The notes: generated from the letters alone by a model not told the origin. DNA of 58,765 nucleotides from an uncultured Treponema sp. (GCA_937877515.1 CALFIX010000002.1:1-58765); one strand, 5' to 3'; shown: positions 7,359-14,990, counted from the stretch's first letter. Made by a program: numbers and translations.

Positions 7359-8309
7359 ATGAAATTAAATAAAAAATATGCTGCTTTAGTACTGGCAGCA
7401 TTTACAACAACAGCTACCTTCGCAAAAACAAAAGTTGTTACAACAATCTTCCCGGAATACGATTGGGTTTTAAACATTGCCGGTGAAAAAATAAACGAAA
7501 TTGACATTACTCTCCTTTTAGATAACGGCGTAGACTTACACAGCTACCAGCCATCTGTTAAAGATATTGCAAAAATTTCTACAGCAGACATTTTTATTTA
7601 CGTTGGTGGCGAAAGTGACGACTGGGTAAAAGATGTTTTAAGAACAAGCCACAATAAAAAACTTAAGACAATAAATCTCTTAGAAACACTCGGTGAACGA
7701 GTAAAAGAAGAAGAAATTGTCGAAGGTATGCAACTAGAAGACGAAGATGAAGACGAAGAAGAAACTGAATACGATGAACACGTATGGCTTTCTTTACGCA
7801 ACACACAAATTTTATGTTCAACAATTTGTGAAGCCCTATGCTCTGTAAACCCGACAAATGCCTTAACTTACAAAGCAAATCTTACCTCTTACAATGCAAG
7901 ACTAAGTGCATTAGATGCAGAATATACAAAAGCTTGTAAAGACGCAAAGTTTAACACCTTGCTTTTTGGAGATCGCTTTCCACTTAGATATTTAACTGAT
8001 GACTATGGTCTAAAATACTACGCAGCTTTCGCTGGTTGTTCTGCAGAAACAGAAGCAAGTTTTAAAACCATAGCATTCCTTTCTAGCAAAGTAGACGAAC
8101 TTGGCTTAAAAAGCGTTTGCAAAATAGAAAGTGGCGACGGAAAAATTGCACGCACAATAATCCAGAGTAGCAAAGCAAAAGACGCTTCTATAGTTACATT
8201 TAATTCCATGCAGGCTGTTACTAAGTCTGACATAAAAAAAGGTGCAACCTACCTTGGCACAATGCAAAGCAATCTTGAAGCACTAAAGAAAGCTTTAGGT
8301 TCAAACTAA
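7359..8309 (+). CDS. znuA: Zinc ABC transporter substrate-binding protein with acidic loop
   Basis: A 316-residue cluster A-I metal-binding protein with a cleavable signal peptide (T-A-T-F-A at 18-22), ribosome site AGAGGA ahead of ATG 7359. Expected ligands H61 (D-L-H-S-Y-Q-P-S) and H141 (D-E-H-V-W-L-S) are present. The third classical His is replaced: the segment reads F-G-D-R-F-P-L-R-Y-L at 203-211, as in a known Gram-positive branch. The usual His-rich loop is replaced by an acidic one at about 117-140 (E-D-E-D-E-D-E-E-E-T-E). It delivers metal to ZnuBC; zinc is favoured by the Fur-type regulator in the operon, manganese is possible. Confidence 0.85.
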   Translation: MKLNKKYAALVLAAFTTTATFAKTKVVTTIFPEYDWVLNIAGEKINEIDITLLLDNGVDLHSYQPSVKDIAKISTADIFIYVGGESDDWVKDVLRTSHNKKLKTINLLETLGERVKEEEIVEGMQLEDEDEDEEETEYDEHVWLSLRNTQILCSTICEALCSVNPTNALTYKANLTSYNARLSALDAEYTKACKDAKFNTLLFGDRFPLRYLTDDYGLKYYAAFAGCSAETEASFKTIAFLSSKVDELGLKSVCKIESGDGKIARTIIQSSKAKDASIVTFNSMQAVTKSDIKKGATYLGTMQSNLEALKKALGSN

Positions 8310-8325
8310 TTTTTTTGAGGAAGCT

Positions 8326-9012
8326 ATGACACTACTTGAATGTGAAAATCTTTCTGTAGGATACGAAAAACCTGGAGTTGCAAAAGACATATCTTTTACA
8401 CTAAACAAAGGAGACTATCTTTGCATACTAGGCGAAAACGGAGCAGGAAAATCTACATTAATAAAAACAATCCTTGGACTTTTAAAGCCTGTTTCTGGAA
8501 CTCTAAAGAAAAATTTTTCTCATAAAAAGTTAGGTTATCTTCCTCAACAAACTGTAGTACAAAAAGACTTTCCGGCAACTGTAAAAGAAATTATTCTCTC
8601 TGGCTGCATGAGCAAGATGAACGGATTTTTCTATACAAAAAAAGAAAAAGAAATCGCCTTAGAAAACATGAAAAAATTCAACATAGAAAATCTTTCTAAA
8701 CGCAGTTACAAAGAACTTTCTGGAGGGCAGCAGCAAAGAGTTCTTTTAGCACGCGCAATGTGTTCTGCAGAAGACCTTCTTATTTTAGATGAACCAGTTT
8801 CTGGTCTTGACCCAAAAGTTACAGAAGAGCTTTACAACTTTGTTCGCACATTTAATCAGGAAGGACTTACAATTATGATGATAACTCATGACATGAGTGC
8901 TATAAAATATGCAAGTCACATACTCTCTTTAGGAAGTGAACCTTTCTTTGGAACTCAAAAAAATTTTTTTGAAACACCTCATGGTAAACGCATCTTAGGA
9001 GAAACAAAATGA
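8326..9012 (+). CDS. znuC: Zinc ABC transporter ATP-binding protein
   Basis: A 228-residue ABC ATPase. Walker A is G-E-N-G-A-G-K-S-T near residue 37, the Q-loop is Y-L-P-Q-Q, the signature is L-S-G-G-Q-Q-Q-R, Walker B is L-L-I-L-D-E-P, and the switch His is in M-I-T-H-D. The protein couples ATP hydrolysis to import through the ZnuB channel. It has a GAGG ribosome site, and its last four bases overlap znuB (ATGA). Confidence 0.9.
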   Translation: MTLLECENLSVGYEKPGVAKDISFTLNKGDYLCILGENGAGKSTLIKTILGLLKPVSGTLKKNFSHKKLGYLPQQTVVQKDFPATVKEIILSGCMSKMNGFFYTKKEKEIALENMKKFNIENLSKRSYKELSGGQQQRVLLARAMCSAEDLLILDEPVSGLDPKVTEELYNFVRTFNQEGLTIMMITHDMSAIKYASHILSLGSEPFFGTQKNFFETPHGKRILGETK

Positions 9013-9920
9013 GCGAAACTTTATCTTTACTTTCTACATATCTTTCTTTCCCTTTTGTACGCTATGCATTAATTACAGGAACTCTTATTGCCCTCTGCTC
9101 TTCGCTACTTGGCGTTACTCTTGTACTAAAAAGATTTTCATACATTGGAGACGGCTTAAGCCACGTTGCCTTTGGAGCAATGTCTGTAGCCAGCGTTATA
9201 CAAACACTTTTAGAAAGCTTTGCAAAAAGTCATCCCGAGGCAAGAGAAAGAAGTCTATTTTGGGCAAGCATATTTTCTAACGAAATGATTCTAGTCTTGC
9301 CAGTTACAATTCTTTGTGCAATCTTACTTTTATGCGGTGGTCAAAAAAGAAAAGTAAAAGGAGATGCAGCAATAGCAATGCTTTCTGTTGGAGCTTTGGC
9401 ACTAGGCTATTTAATAATGAACATTTTTGCTCCATCTACAAATCTTTCTGGTGACGTTTGCAGTACACTCTTTGGTTCTACTTCTATTCTTACACTTACA
9501 AAAGGCGAAGTAATTGCTAGCGTTATTATGAGTGTTGCAGTAGTGATTATTTATATACTTTGCTACAATCGCCTCTTTGCAATTACATTTGATGAAACAT
9601 TTGCAAAATCTACAGGAATGAAAACTGAACTCTACAACATTCTTCTTGCAGTCGTAATTGCAGTTATAATTGTTCTTGCAATGAACCTTGTCGGCTCACT
9701 TTTAATTTCAGCCCTAGTAATTTTTCCTGCAATGAGTGCAATGCGGCTTTGTAAAAGCTTTAAAAAAGTTACAATTATTTCTGCAATTTTTTCAGTTATC
9801 TGCACGCTACTCGGAATGCTTATTTCTATAATGGCAGGCACTCCCGTTGGAGCTACAATTGTTGCTGTAGATATTATTCTCTTTACTGTTTGTTCTATTG
9901 TGCCGTCCTTTACACATTAA
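9009..9920 (+). CDS. znuB: Zinc ABC transporter permease
   Basis: A 303-residue integral membrane protein of the ABC-3 family with about eight membrane helices. Family marks include L-G-V-T-L-V-L-K-R-F-S-Y-I-G-D-G-L-S-H-V-A-F-G near residue 35 and N-L-V-G-S-L-L-I-S-A-L-V-I-F-P-A near 225. It ends the zinc operon; directly after its stop a GC-rich imperfect palindrome begins and may serve as the 3' boundary of the transcript. Confidence 0.9.
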   Translation: MSETLSLLSTYLSFPFVRYALITGTLIALCSSLLGVTLVLKRFSYIGDGLSHVAFGAMSVASVIQTLLESFAKSHPEARERSLFWASIFSNEMILVLPVTILCAILLLCGGQKRKVKGDAAIAMLSVGALALGYLIMNIFAPSTNLSGDVCSTLFGSTSILTLTKGEVIASVIMSVAVVIIYILCYNRLFAITFDETFAKSTGMKTELYNILLAVVIAVIIVLAMNLVGSLLISALVIFPAMSAMRLCKSFKKVTIISAIFSVICTLLGMLISIMAGTPVGATIVAVDIILFTVCSIVPSFTH

Positions 9921-10008
9921 ACCGCCCTTCCATGGCTTGCTAAACGCGCGGTCGTCCGCTTACGCTCCCGACTGGCAGCAAGCTGCCACCATTCCACGGC
10001 GGGGTATA
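9921..10008. repeat. GC-rich imperfect palindromic element after znuB
   Basis: An 88-base, conspicuously GC-rich stretch in an AT-rich region. Outer arms CCGCC (9922-9926) and GGCGG (9999-10003), inner arms GCTTGCT (9935-9941) and AGCAAGC (9977-9983), plus a nested TGGCAGC-AA-GCTGCCA (9973-9988). It could fold into a branched hairpin. It resembles REP-like or MITE-like repeats and leads straight into the 48-bp direct repeat. It is too small to code and has no T-tail, so it is not a classic terminator. Confidence 0.6.
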
Positions 10009-10039
10009 TTTTAACCATTGACAAAAACGAGAGGGGTAA
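9992..10039 (+). repeat. 48-bp direct repeat, copy 1, with orphan promoter
   Basis: Near-identical to 13755-13803: begins TTCCACGGCGGGG, runs through ATTTTAACCATTGACA and ends GAGAGGGGTAA, with one substitution around position 13, one near the end and a one-base indel. It contains TTGACA at 10018-10023 and a degraded -10 (GATTAT, 16-base spacing). The promoter would fire rightwards into the antisense strand of three convergent lipoprotein genes. No gene starts from it. Confidence 0.85.
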
Positions 10040-10099
10040 GATTATCTTTTTGAACCTTCTGAACGTTCAAAATCTGCATAAAAACACAACTAACGTTCG

Positions 10100-10576
10100 T
10101 TAATTAAACTCTTTAGTTACAGAACTCCCGTCAGAAAGAATATAGGTAACAGAATCATTTGTTACACTGGATATTGAAGACACAATCACATCGGTTATCG
10201 TTTCTGAATCACTTATAGCAACACCGCTAGACAAATCCATTTTAAACATGTAAAGACCTGTTTCCTTCGGATAATTTTTTGTGTTAGTGCTTTCACTTAT
10301 AAGAACCGCAACAACAGTTCCGTCAGAGGAGTCTTTTATCCCGTCATTATAGATGCGTTCATTGTCGTCAGCATGTCTGTAATAAAGCAGAGTACAGTTT
10401 TCCTCGTCTGTATTTTCATACAAAACGGTTGCATCACCAAAAAGTCCAACATCATAGACAATTTTATTTCCGTTACTAAATACGTATGCAGTTTCCTTGT
10501 CAGAAAATAATTTACAGGAAATTATTCCAAAAGCAAGAATTGCTACAATTACAATAATAACTTTTTTCTGTCTCAT
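10100..10576 (-). CDS. Small lipoprotein of unknown function
   Basis: A 158-residue lipoprotein: hydrophobic signal 5-20 ending F-G-I-I-S-C with C21 as the lipidated residue. The mature part is acidic, rich in Ser, Thr, Asp and Val, with alternating hydrophobic residues that suggest beta structure (for example V-T-Y-I-L-S-D-G-S-S). I recognise no family. It is the last of three lipoprotein genes running in the same direction as the two HTH-TPR regulators. Downstream an inverted repeat TTTTGAAC/GTTCAAAA (10049-10073) may mark the transcript end. Confidence 0.65.
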   Translation of the reverse strand: MRQKKVIIVIVAILAFGIISCKLFSDKETAYVFSNGNKIVYDVGLFGDATVLYENTDEENCTLLYYRHADDNERIYNDGIKDSSDGTVVAVLISESTNTKNYPKETGLYMFKMDLSSGVAISDSETITDVIVSSISSVTNDSVTYILSDGSSVTKEFN

Positions 10577-10594
10577 AAAATAAATCTCCCCTTA

Positions 10595-11404
10595 TTAAAT
10601 CTTTCCAACAATATACAAAGCTGTATATCCACACACAACTGCAAAAACACCATTTATAATAACAGAACCCGTTGTTGATTGCAATAAAGCACAACTTATA
10701 GATGTTACTCCTGCAGCAAATACAGTTCCAATTCCACTACCAAGAGCTGTTGCAATAAAATCCCCAAAATCAACTGTACCATTTGGATCAAAATAATCCC
10801 ATAACTCCTTTAGAGCACCAGCTGTAACGCCTGCACTCACAGAAAGAGCAGCAGCAGCAGCAACTTTCTTTGCAACAAAGATTCCAGGGGTACATGCATA
10901 TATCGCGGAAGTTGTAGCCATAGCAACTGCAGCCCCTGCAAAAATATGAGCATATTTATCAACAGTTACCGCTCTAGAACACACTTCTTCTGAAGTTATT
11001 TCCATTTCGTTAACACTCTGAAATAATGCTTCATACTCGTCTTCTGTTAAAATTTCTTTCGCACAAGCTAGCAGCTCTTCTGTCGTAGATTCAGGATTAC
11101 TCATTATTTCATAAAACAATAAAAACTTCTTACCGTCTTCTGAAGAATTTAAATCTTCATATAAAGATTCAGGATTCTCTAGATAAGCACGAATCTGCTC
11201 TTCTTCTTCAGTTAAATCAGCAGAACGCTGTGAACCTATCAGACATTCCTGAAGTAAAGCCTTATTCTCTGTAATCGCAGAAATAATATTCTCCGAACTA
11301 GAATTTTCTCTTGTAAGAATCGTAATATTTAATGAATCCTTACACCCAGTAAGATAAACTGTCAGTAATGCACATAAAATTATAATACCTTTATTCAACT
11401 TCAT
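10595..11404 (-). CDS. Lipoprotein with YfiM/DUF2279-like C-terminal domain
   Basis: A 269-residue lipoprotein; the signal ends L-T-G-C with C21. Residues about 25-140 are acidic and helical (E-L-L-A-C-A-K-E-I-L and similar). The C-terminal 120 residues carry the pattern D-K-Y-A-H-I-F-A-G-A, several Gly/Ala-rich membrane helices, K-E-L-W-D-Y-F-D, and G-D-F-I-A-T-A-L-G-S-G-I-G, which resembles YfiM/DUF2279-like and VanZ-like membrane domains. Function unknown. It sits between two much smaller lipoproteins, 18 bases upstream of one and 32 downstream of the other, so the three are probably one operon. Confidence 0.65.
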   Translation of the reverse strand: MKLNKGIIILCALLTVYLTGCKDSLNITILTRENSSSENIISAITENKALLQECLIGSQRSADLTEEEEQIRAYLENPESLYEDLNSSEDGKKFLLFYEIMSNPESTTEELLACAKEILTEDEYEALFQSVNEMEITSEEVCSRAVTVDKYAHIFAGAAVAMATTSAIYACTPGIFVAKKVAAAAALSVSAGVTAGALKELWDYFDPNGTVDFGDFIATALGSGIGTVFAAGVTSISCALLQSTTGSVIINGVFAVVCGYTALYIVGKI

Positions 11405-11436
11405 AAAACTTTATCCTTCCAAACTTTTTTTTAAAA

Positions 11437-11643
11437 TTATTTGCCAACGATACCTATATTTCGTCCGCCTTCAAATTTTGAAACAGTTATAACGTCTTCC
11501 AGATTAAATCCTTCATTAATCTGTCCGTCAGTTACCTGATATTCAACGACTTCTGAATCTTCTAAGTTCTGGTTGCATCCCCAAAACAAAGAACCCGCTG
11601 TAATGCATGAGAATAAAACAAATAACACTTTAATTTTTTTCAT
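11437..11643 (-). CDS. 68-residue lipoprotein next to the HTH-TPR regulators
   Basis: A very short lipoprotein with an AAGGAG ribosome site. The signal peptide is basic-hydrophobic (M-K-K-I-K, then L-F-V-L-F-S-C-I-T-A-G-S-L-F-W-G) with C23 as the lipidated residue. The mature part has only 46 residues: an acidic segment and a Gly-rich basic end (G-G-R-N-I-G-I-V-G-K). It matches no family I know. Its size and place directly downstream of two peptide-receptor-like regulators make it a candidate signal precursor, in the way that enterococcal pheromones come from lipoprotein signal peptides. That role is a hypothesis. Confidence 0.65.
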   Translation of the reverse strand: MKKIKVLFVLFSCITAGSLFWGCNQNLEDSEVVEYQVTDGQINEGFNLEDVITVSKFEGGRNIGIVGK

Positions 11644-11662
11644 AAAATGACTCCTTATTAAA

Positions 11663-11683
11663 CGTTTTAAAAGAGTCTAAACG
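11663..11683. promoter_or_regulatory. Candidate operator in front of the lipoprotein operon
   Basis: Inverted repeat CGTTT-N11-AAACG in the 81-base gap between the second regulator and the 68-residue lipoprotein gene, just upstream of its AAGGAG. It could be a binding site of the neighbouring HTH proteins. The match is short and may be chance. Confidence 0.25.
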
Positions 11684-11724
11684 GCAATTTCTCAAAAGAA
11701 CATAGTAAAAAAAGCAAATTTTAC

Positions 11725-12669
11725 TTATTTTAAACTTAAAAGCTTTGAACTAATATCTATATTAAATCGTTTCTTAATCACACCTATTAGAAATTCTTTA
11801 TCACCAAAATTTTCCATCATCTGTATAATATTCAATGAAAGAGAAAATTTTAATTCAGCTTCTTTTATATTTCCCATGCTTGCAAGACTATATCCTTTAT
11901 TAAAAATATGTCTGGAAAACAAATACGCTGACTCATTAGTTATTTTTATACCTTTACTTGATAACTCAAGAGATTTTTCATAATTCTTATCCAATCCATA
12001 CCAATTTGTCAGCATGAAAATAACGGAACTATAAATAGTTTTTTGCAGATAGTCTTCTACATTTTTCTCATAGTAGGTTTTTAAAAACTCCATTGTTTTT
12101 ATTGCAGATTCTTTATAGTCTATCTTCTCTTTTTGAATTTCATATATATAATATTCTACATGAGCAATATTAATAATCAGTGACAATTCCGTAGTACTGT
12201 ATAAATCAATTTTTTCAGTAGAGATTTCTTCATATTTTTTCTCGGTTATATTCAACGCATTTATAAATATAGATCTTGCCTCCTCCAGGCGTTCATCAAA
12301 CTGACTTATATATATTCCCCATACCAATAAATAATACTGCTTTGTTAAAAAATCATTTTCAGAAAGACATTCTTTTAATTCATCTAGCAACATTTTTCGC
12401 TTAGGATCTCTATTATCATAAATCATTGATATTGCTGTTTTTATATTATAAATTTTTCTTTCTCTAAACGTTACAGGTACAAGGTTATAAGGAACAGCTT
12501 TTCCGAGCCTTGAGAAAAAAACTTCTATCTGCATTAAACTTGGCATGTATATACCATTCTCTATTCTGGAAAGCGTACTGACTGTACAAATTCCATCACA
12601 CAATACTTTTTGAGGAATTACTTTTTCTTTACGATACTTCTTTATAAGATTTCCAACTATTGTTCCCAA
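11725..12669 (-). CDS. HTH-TPR regulator, RRNPP/Rgg-like (second copy)
   Basis: A 314-residue cytoplasmic protein: an Xre-type helix-turn-helix at residues 1-65 (G-T-I-V-G-N-L-I-K-K-Y-R, V-S-T-L-S-R-I-E-N-G-I-Y-M-P-S), then about 240 residues of helical TPR-like repeats rich in Tyr, Leu and Glu. This is the architecture of the Rgg/PlcR/NprR (RRNPP) peptide receptors. The start is TTG 12669, supported by GAGAGG immediately before it. It follows the first copy by 10 bases and is clearly paralogous at the HTH (S-T-L-S-R-I-E-N-G-x-x-x-P compared with S-T-I-S-D-I-E-N-G-x-x-x-P). Probably autoregulatory or controlling the lipoproteins downstream; ligand unknown. Confidence 0.75.
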   Translation of the reverse strand: MGTIVGNLIKKYRKEKVIPQKVLCDGICTVSTLSRIENGIYMPSLMQIEVFFSRLGKAVPYNLVPVTFRERKIYNIKTAISMIYDNRDPKRKMLLDELKECLSENDFLTKQYYLLVWGIYISQFDERLEEARSIFINALNITEKKYEEISTEKIDLYSTTELSLIINIAHVEYYIYEIQKEKIDYKESAIKTMEFLKTYYEKNVEDYLQKTIYSSVIFMLTNWYGLDKNYEKSLELSSKGIKITNESAYLFSRHIFNKGYSLASMGNIKEAELKFSLSLNIIQMMENFGDKEFLIGVIKKRFNIDISSKLLSLK

Positions 12670-12679
12670 AAAAGACCTC

Positions 12680-13536
12680 TCAACTCTTCTTCTCTCTTAA
12701 GATATCTTCATGTAACATAAACAATACTATAGCTTCGTCTCTTCTTCCAAGATGTTCTAATGCATTTGCTTTTTCAAATAAAAAAAACAGAAAGTACTCG
12801 CTACAATATTTCAAAGAGTGTTCAATACCATCATTTGCGTTTTCAAGAATTTCCAGATAATTGTTATCTCTCTTTTCTAATTCAATTTTTTCTAACAGTA
12901 ACTGAGCTTTATACTTTATTTTTTCATTTTCATCTACAATTCCCTTATTAAAATAATTAAACAAATTTTCTACATAAAATTTTGAATTTTCATAATGCTC
13001 AAGTTTTCTTTCCGCAAGAGCAAATTCGTATAAACATTTTATTTCTTTTGAGGTTAGAAACCTTTTTTGAGGAAAATTTCTTTTTCCATTAAACTCTGGT
13101 ATTGTATTTTGAAGTGCTTCAATAAAGAATATTTTTCCTTCAAATATGGATTCTTTTGTATTCCTTTCTTTTGCTAATATTCCTTTGCACATCAAAATAA
13201 ACTGTTTATCAAAAATATCTTTTTCAATATTTTTTTTTCAAATTCTTGTAATTCATCTTCAAACGAAAAAATATTTCTGCCTATCTTTTCTTCTATTTGC
13301 ATCTGAAGTATATATAATTCAAACTGTTCATCAGTTACAGAGATGAGATTTATAGGAACCTTCATATTCATTCGCTCAAATACCTGCTTTATTACAGAAA
13401 GTTGAGGAAGATGTTTTCCGTTTTCTATATCGGATATTGTCGAAGCCGCAATTTCTGGTCCACATAGATCTTCCTGGCAAAGACCTATTCGTTCACGAGT
13501 ATTTTTTATAATTTCTCCAATGGTATACTGTTCCAT
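12680..13536 (-). CDS. HTH-TPR regulator, RRNPP/Rgg-like (first copy), split by a frameshift
   Basis: Two open frames form one gene. Bases 13536-13192 encode an Xre-type HTH (I-A-A-S-T-I-S-D-I-E-N-G-K-H-L-P at about 30-45) and run out of frame shortly after an A9 run (minus strand of 13230-13238). The -1 frame then gives D-K-Q-F-I-L-M-C-K-G and continues as TPR-like helices to 12680. Joined, the product is about 285 residues, close to its 314-residue paralogue next door. The run reads G-AAA-AAA in the zero frame, a classical -1 slippery heptamer, so programmed slippage, phase variation, a true mutation and a sequencing error are all possible. Promoter: TGGTATAAT, 9 bases before ATG 13536. Confidence 0.7.
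13230..13238 (-). other. A9 slippery run at the frameshift
   Basis: Nine T on the plus strand (A9 in the gene) at the point where the HTH frame must shift by -1 to enter the TPR frame. In the zero frame the codons are GAA AAA AAA ATA, giving A-AAA-AAA. A TGA in the -1 frame lies immediately upstream of the run, which limits the shift site to this run or the codons after it. Confidence 0.75.
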
Positions 13537-13754
13537 CCAGAGAAAATTATACCATAGAAAAATTCACGGTGCATTGATTTTGTATTAAAGAAATCTCTGA
13601 CGTTTAACAGACATCATGATAAAGTGCCTTCGTAATTCATGCCAATCTTTTGCATAACTTTTCCAGAAGCCCGTTTTTCGGCAAATCAGTGCGATTCGCT
13701 TGTGATTAACAGCTTTACCGAATCGTATTTTGATTTCCTTCGATTTTGCCTTGT
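13537..13754. other. Intergenic stretch without a convincing gene
   Basis: Between the first regulator and repeat copy 2 there are about 218 bases. They hold the regulator promoter and a 61-codon minus-strand frame (13585-13770) that is very basic, has no ribosome site and begins inside the repeat. I see no RNA gene. It may be a remnant of a lost gene or element. Confidence 0.4.
13546..13554 (-). promoter_or_regulatory. Extended -10 promoter of the regulator pair
   Basis: TGG-TATAAT, 9 bases before ATG 13536, leaving a predicted leader of about two bases and no ribosome site. The -35 region is weak, which an extended -10 can tolerate. Confidence 0.5.
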
Positions 13755-13803
13755 TTCCACGGCGGGGCATATTTTAACCATTGACAAAAACGAGGGGGGG
13801 TAA
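13755..13803 (+). repeat. 49-bp direct repeat, copy 2
   Basis: Second copy of the repeat at 9992-10039, same orientation, 3.7 kb apart. Here the embedded promoter is intact and used: see the promoter at 13781-13809. The two copies bracket the whole lipoprotein and HTH-TPR block. Confidence 0.85.
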
Positions 13804-13809
13804 TATTAT
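13781..13809 (+). promoter_or_regulatory. Strong promoter of the lipoprotein/barrel pair
   Basis: TTGACA (13781-13786), 17-base spacer containing a G7 run, TATTAT (13804-13809). The predicted start is about 30 bases before the AAGGAG of the next gene. The G run in the spacer (G7 here, interrupted in copy 1) could vary in length and alter promoter strength. Confidence 0.75.
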
Positions 13810-13844
13810 TTTAAGATTAAATTTTCAAATCTTAAGGAGTTCTT

Positions 13845-14369
13845 ATGAAAAAATTATTAAAAGCTTTAGCATGCACAATGCTTATCTTACCTGCAACATT
13901 TTTTATGTCCTGTTTGACGACAAGTGTTCACGAAGAAACAGCATCAACAGAAATCAAGGCAGAACGCTTTGCATTAAACACTTACTTTGAAAAAGATGAT
14001 TATGTTGTTCTTGGAACAGCTACAGGACAGTCAGATTTTGTATGGAAAGACTCATTAAAAAACACTTTCAATGGCGACACTGGTAAATACGGTTACATTT
14101 ACGAGCCAAAAGAAACAACTCTTGGGGAAGGCATTTTTGTTGGCACAGGCAAACGTGCACTTAATAAAGCAGACGCAGACGAAGCCCTATACCGTGCCCG
14201 CTTAAATGCAAATTACGAACTTATACAAAAAGCCTACGAACTTGGGGGAGACTCTATTTTTGACCCAGTCTACACAGTAGAAAAAATTTCTGACGCAGAC
14301 TCTGTTTCTTCAAAAACTCAATATAAAGTTACTGTTAGAGCAAAAGTAATTCAGTTTAAAACAAAATAG
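13845..14369 (+). CDS. Lipoprotein of unknown function
   Basis: A 174-residue lipoprotein with AAGGAG before ATG 13845. The signal ends F-F-M-S-C, C25 lipidated. The C-terminal half has the pattern A-D-E-A-L-Y-R-A-R-L-N-A-N-Y-E-L-I, then A-Y-E-L-G-G-D-S-I-F-D-P and a final beta segment, reminiscent of small envelope proteins in which an Ala-rich helix is followed by an L-G-(A/G)-D motif. I cannot name the family. It is cotranscribed with the next barrel-like protein, 9 bases downstream, and shares one terminator. Confidence 0.7.
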   Translation: MKKLLKALACTMLILPATFFMSCLTTSVHEETASTEIKAERFALNTYFEKDDYVVLGTATGQSDFVWKDSLKNTFNGDTGKYGYIYEPKETTLGEGIFVGTGKRALNKADADEALYRARLNANYELIQKAYELGGDSIFDPVYTVEKISDADSVSSKTQYKVTVRAKVIQFKTK

Positions 14370-14378
14370 GAGAGTACA

Positions 14379-14990
14379 ATGAAAAAATTATGTATTCTTC
14401 TTTTATCTCTTTGCTTACCATTATCTGCAAGCTTTGCAACTAGCATAGGAGTAACAAGTTTTTTGGGAAGTTCTATAGGGGGAGAGGTTTCTTTTCTATT
14501 TGGAAATAAAAATTTAAAGCCTTCTGTTGGACTTTTATTCGGAATGTCTGAATATAGTTATACCAACACTGACTACTATAATTCTACTTATGACGAAACA
14601 TCTAATGGCATTTACATAGGTCCTTCTTTAGGTCTTAATTACGGTTTTGATTTTTACAAACTTAACAATATGACTTTAGGAATGAATTTTGGACTCTCAA
14701 GCGAGCTTTTATATGTTTCTGGAGATTATTACAGTGACATGAACATAAATTTAGCTTTCTCTCCATGTATTAAATTAGGACTTTATAGCATGGAAATTCT
14801 CGCAGGATACAAAGGATCATTTTCTATAATATACGGAGATTTAAGCAGCTATTTTGTTATTGGCTTAAGAACAAATCTTAAGAGAAAAAATACTTCAGGT
14901 AGTTCTTCTTCAACTCTTAATGAAATAGATTCAACAGAGCCATACCTTATTATCTTACCAGGTTCAAAACTAAAAATTGTAGAGCCATAA
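14379..14990 (+). CDS. Small outer-membrane beta-barrel-like protein
   Basis: A 203-residue exported protein. Signal peptide 1-20 (C-L-P-L-S-A-S-F-A). The mature part has alternating hydrophobic and polar residues, many Gly, Tyr and Asn, and repeated aromatic-ended strands (Y-I-G-P-S-L-G-L-N-Y-G-F and Y-F-V-I-G-L-R-T-N-L) typical of an eight-stranded barrel. After the barrel comes a 40-residue Ser/Thr-rich tail, so the chain does not end in the usual aromatic residue. Preceded by AGGAG; followed by a good terminator. Confidence 0.7.
   Translation: MKKLCILLLSLCLPLSASFATSIGVTSFLGSSIGGEVSFLFGNKNLKPSVGLLFGMSEYSYTNTDYYNSTYDETSNGIYIGPSLGLNYGFDFYKLNNMTLGMNFGLSSELLYVSGDYYSDMNINLAFSPCIKLGLYSMEILAGYKGSFSIIYGDLSSYFVIGLRTNLKRKNTSGSSSSTLNEIDSTEPYLIILPGSKLKIVEP

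Noticed and set aside
7598..7804. Minus-strand Ser-rich frame opposite the ZnuA acidic loop
   Set aside because: It is the antisense reading of the Glu/Asp codons (GAA/GAC gives TTC/GTC, read as Ser-rich); no start site or homology.
13585..13770. Minus-strand frame of 61 residues, very basic, starting M-P-R-R-G-N-K
   Set aside because: It starts inside the duplicated repeat, has no ribosome site and no recognisable domain; probably a chance frame or remnant.
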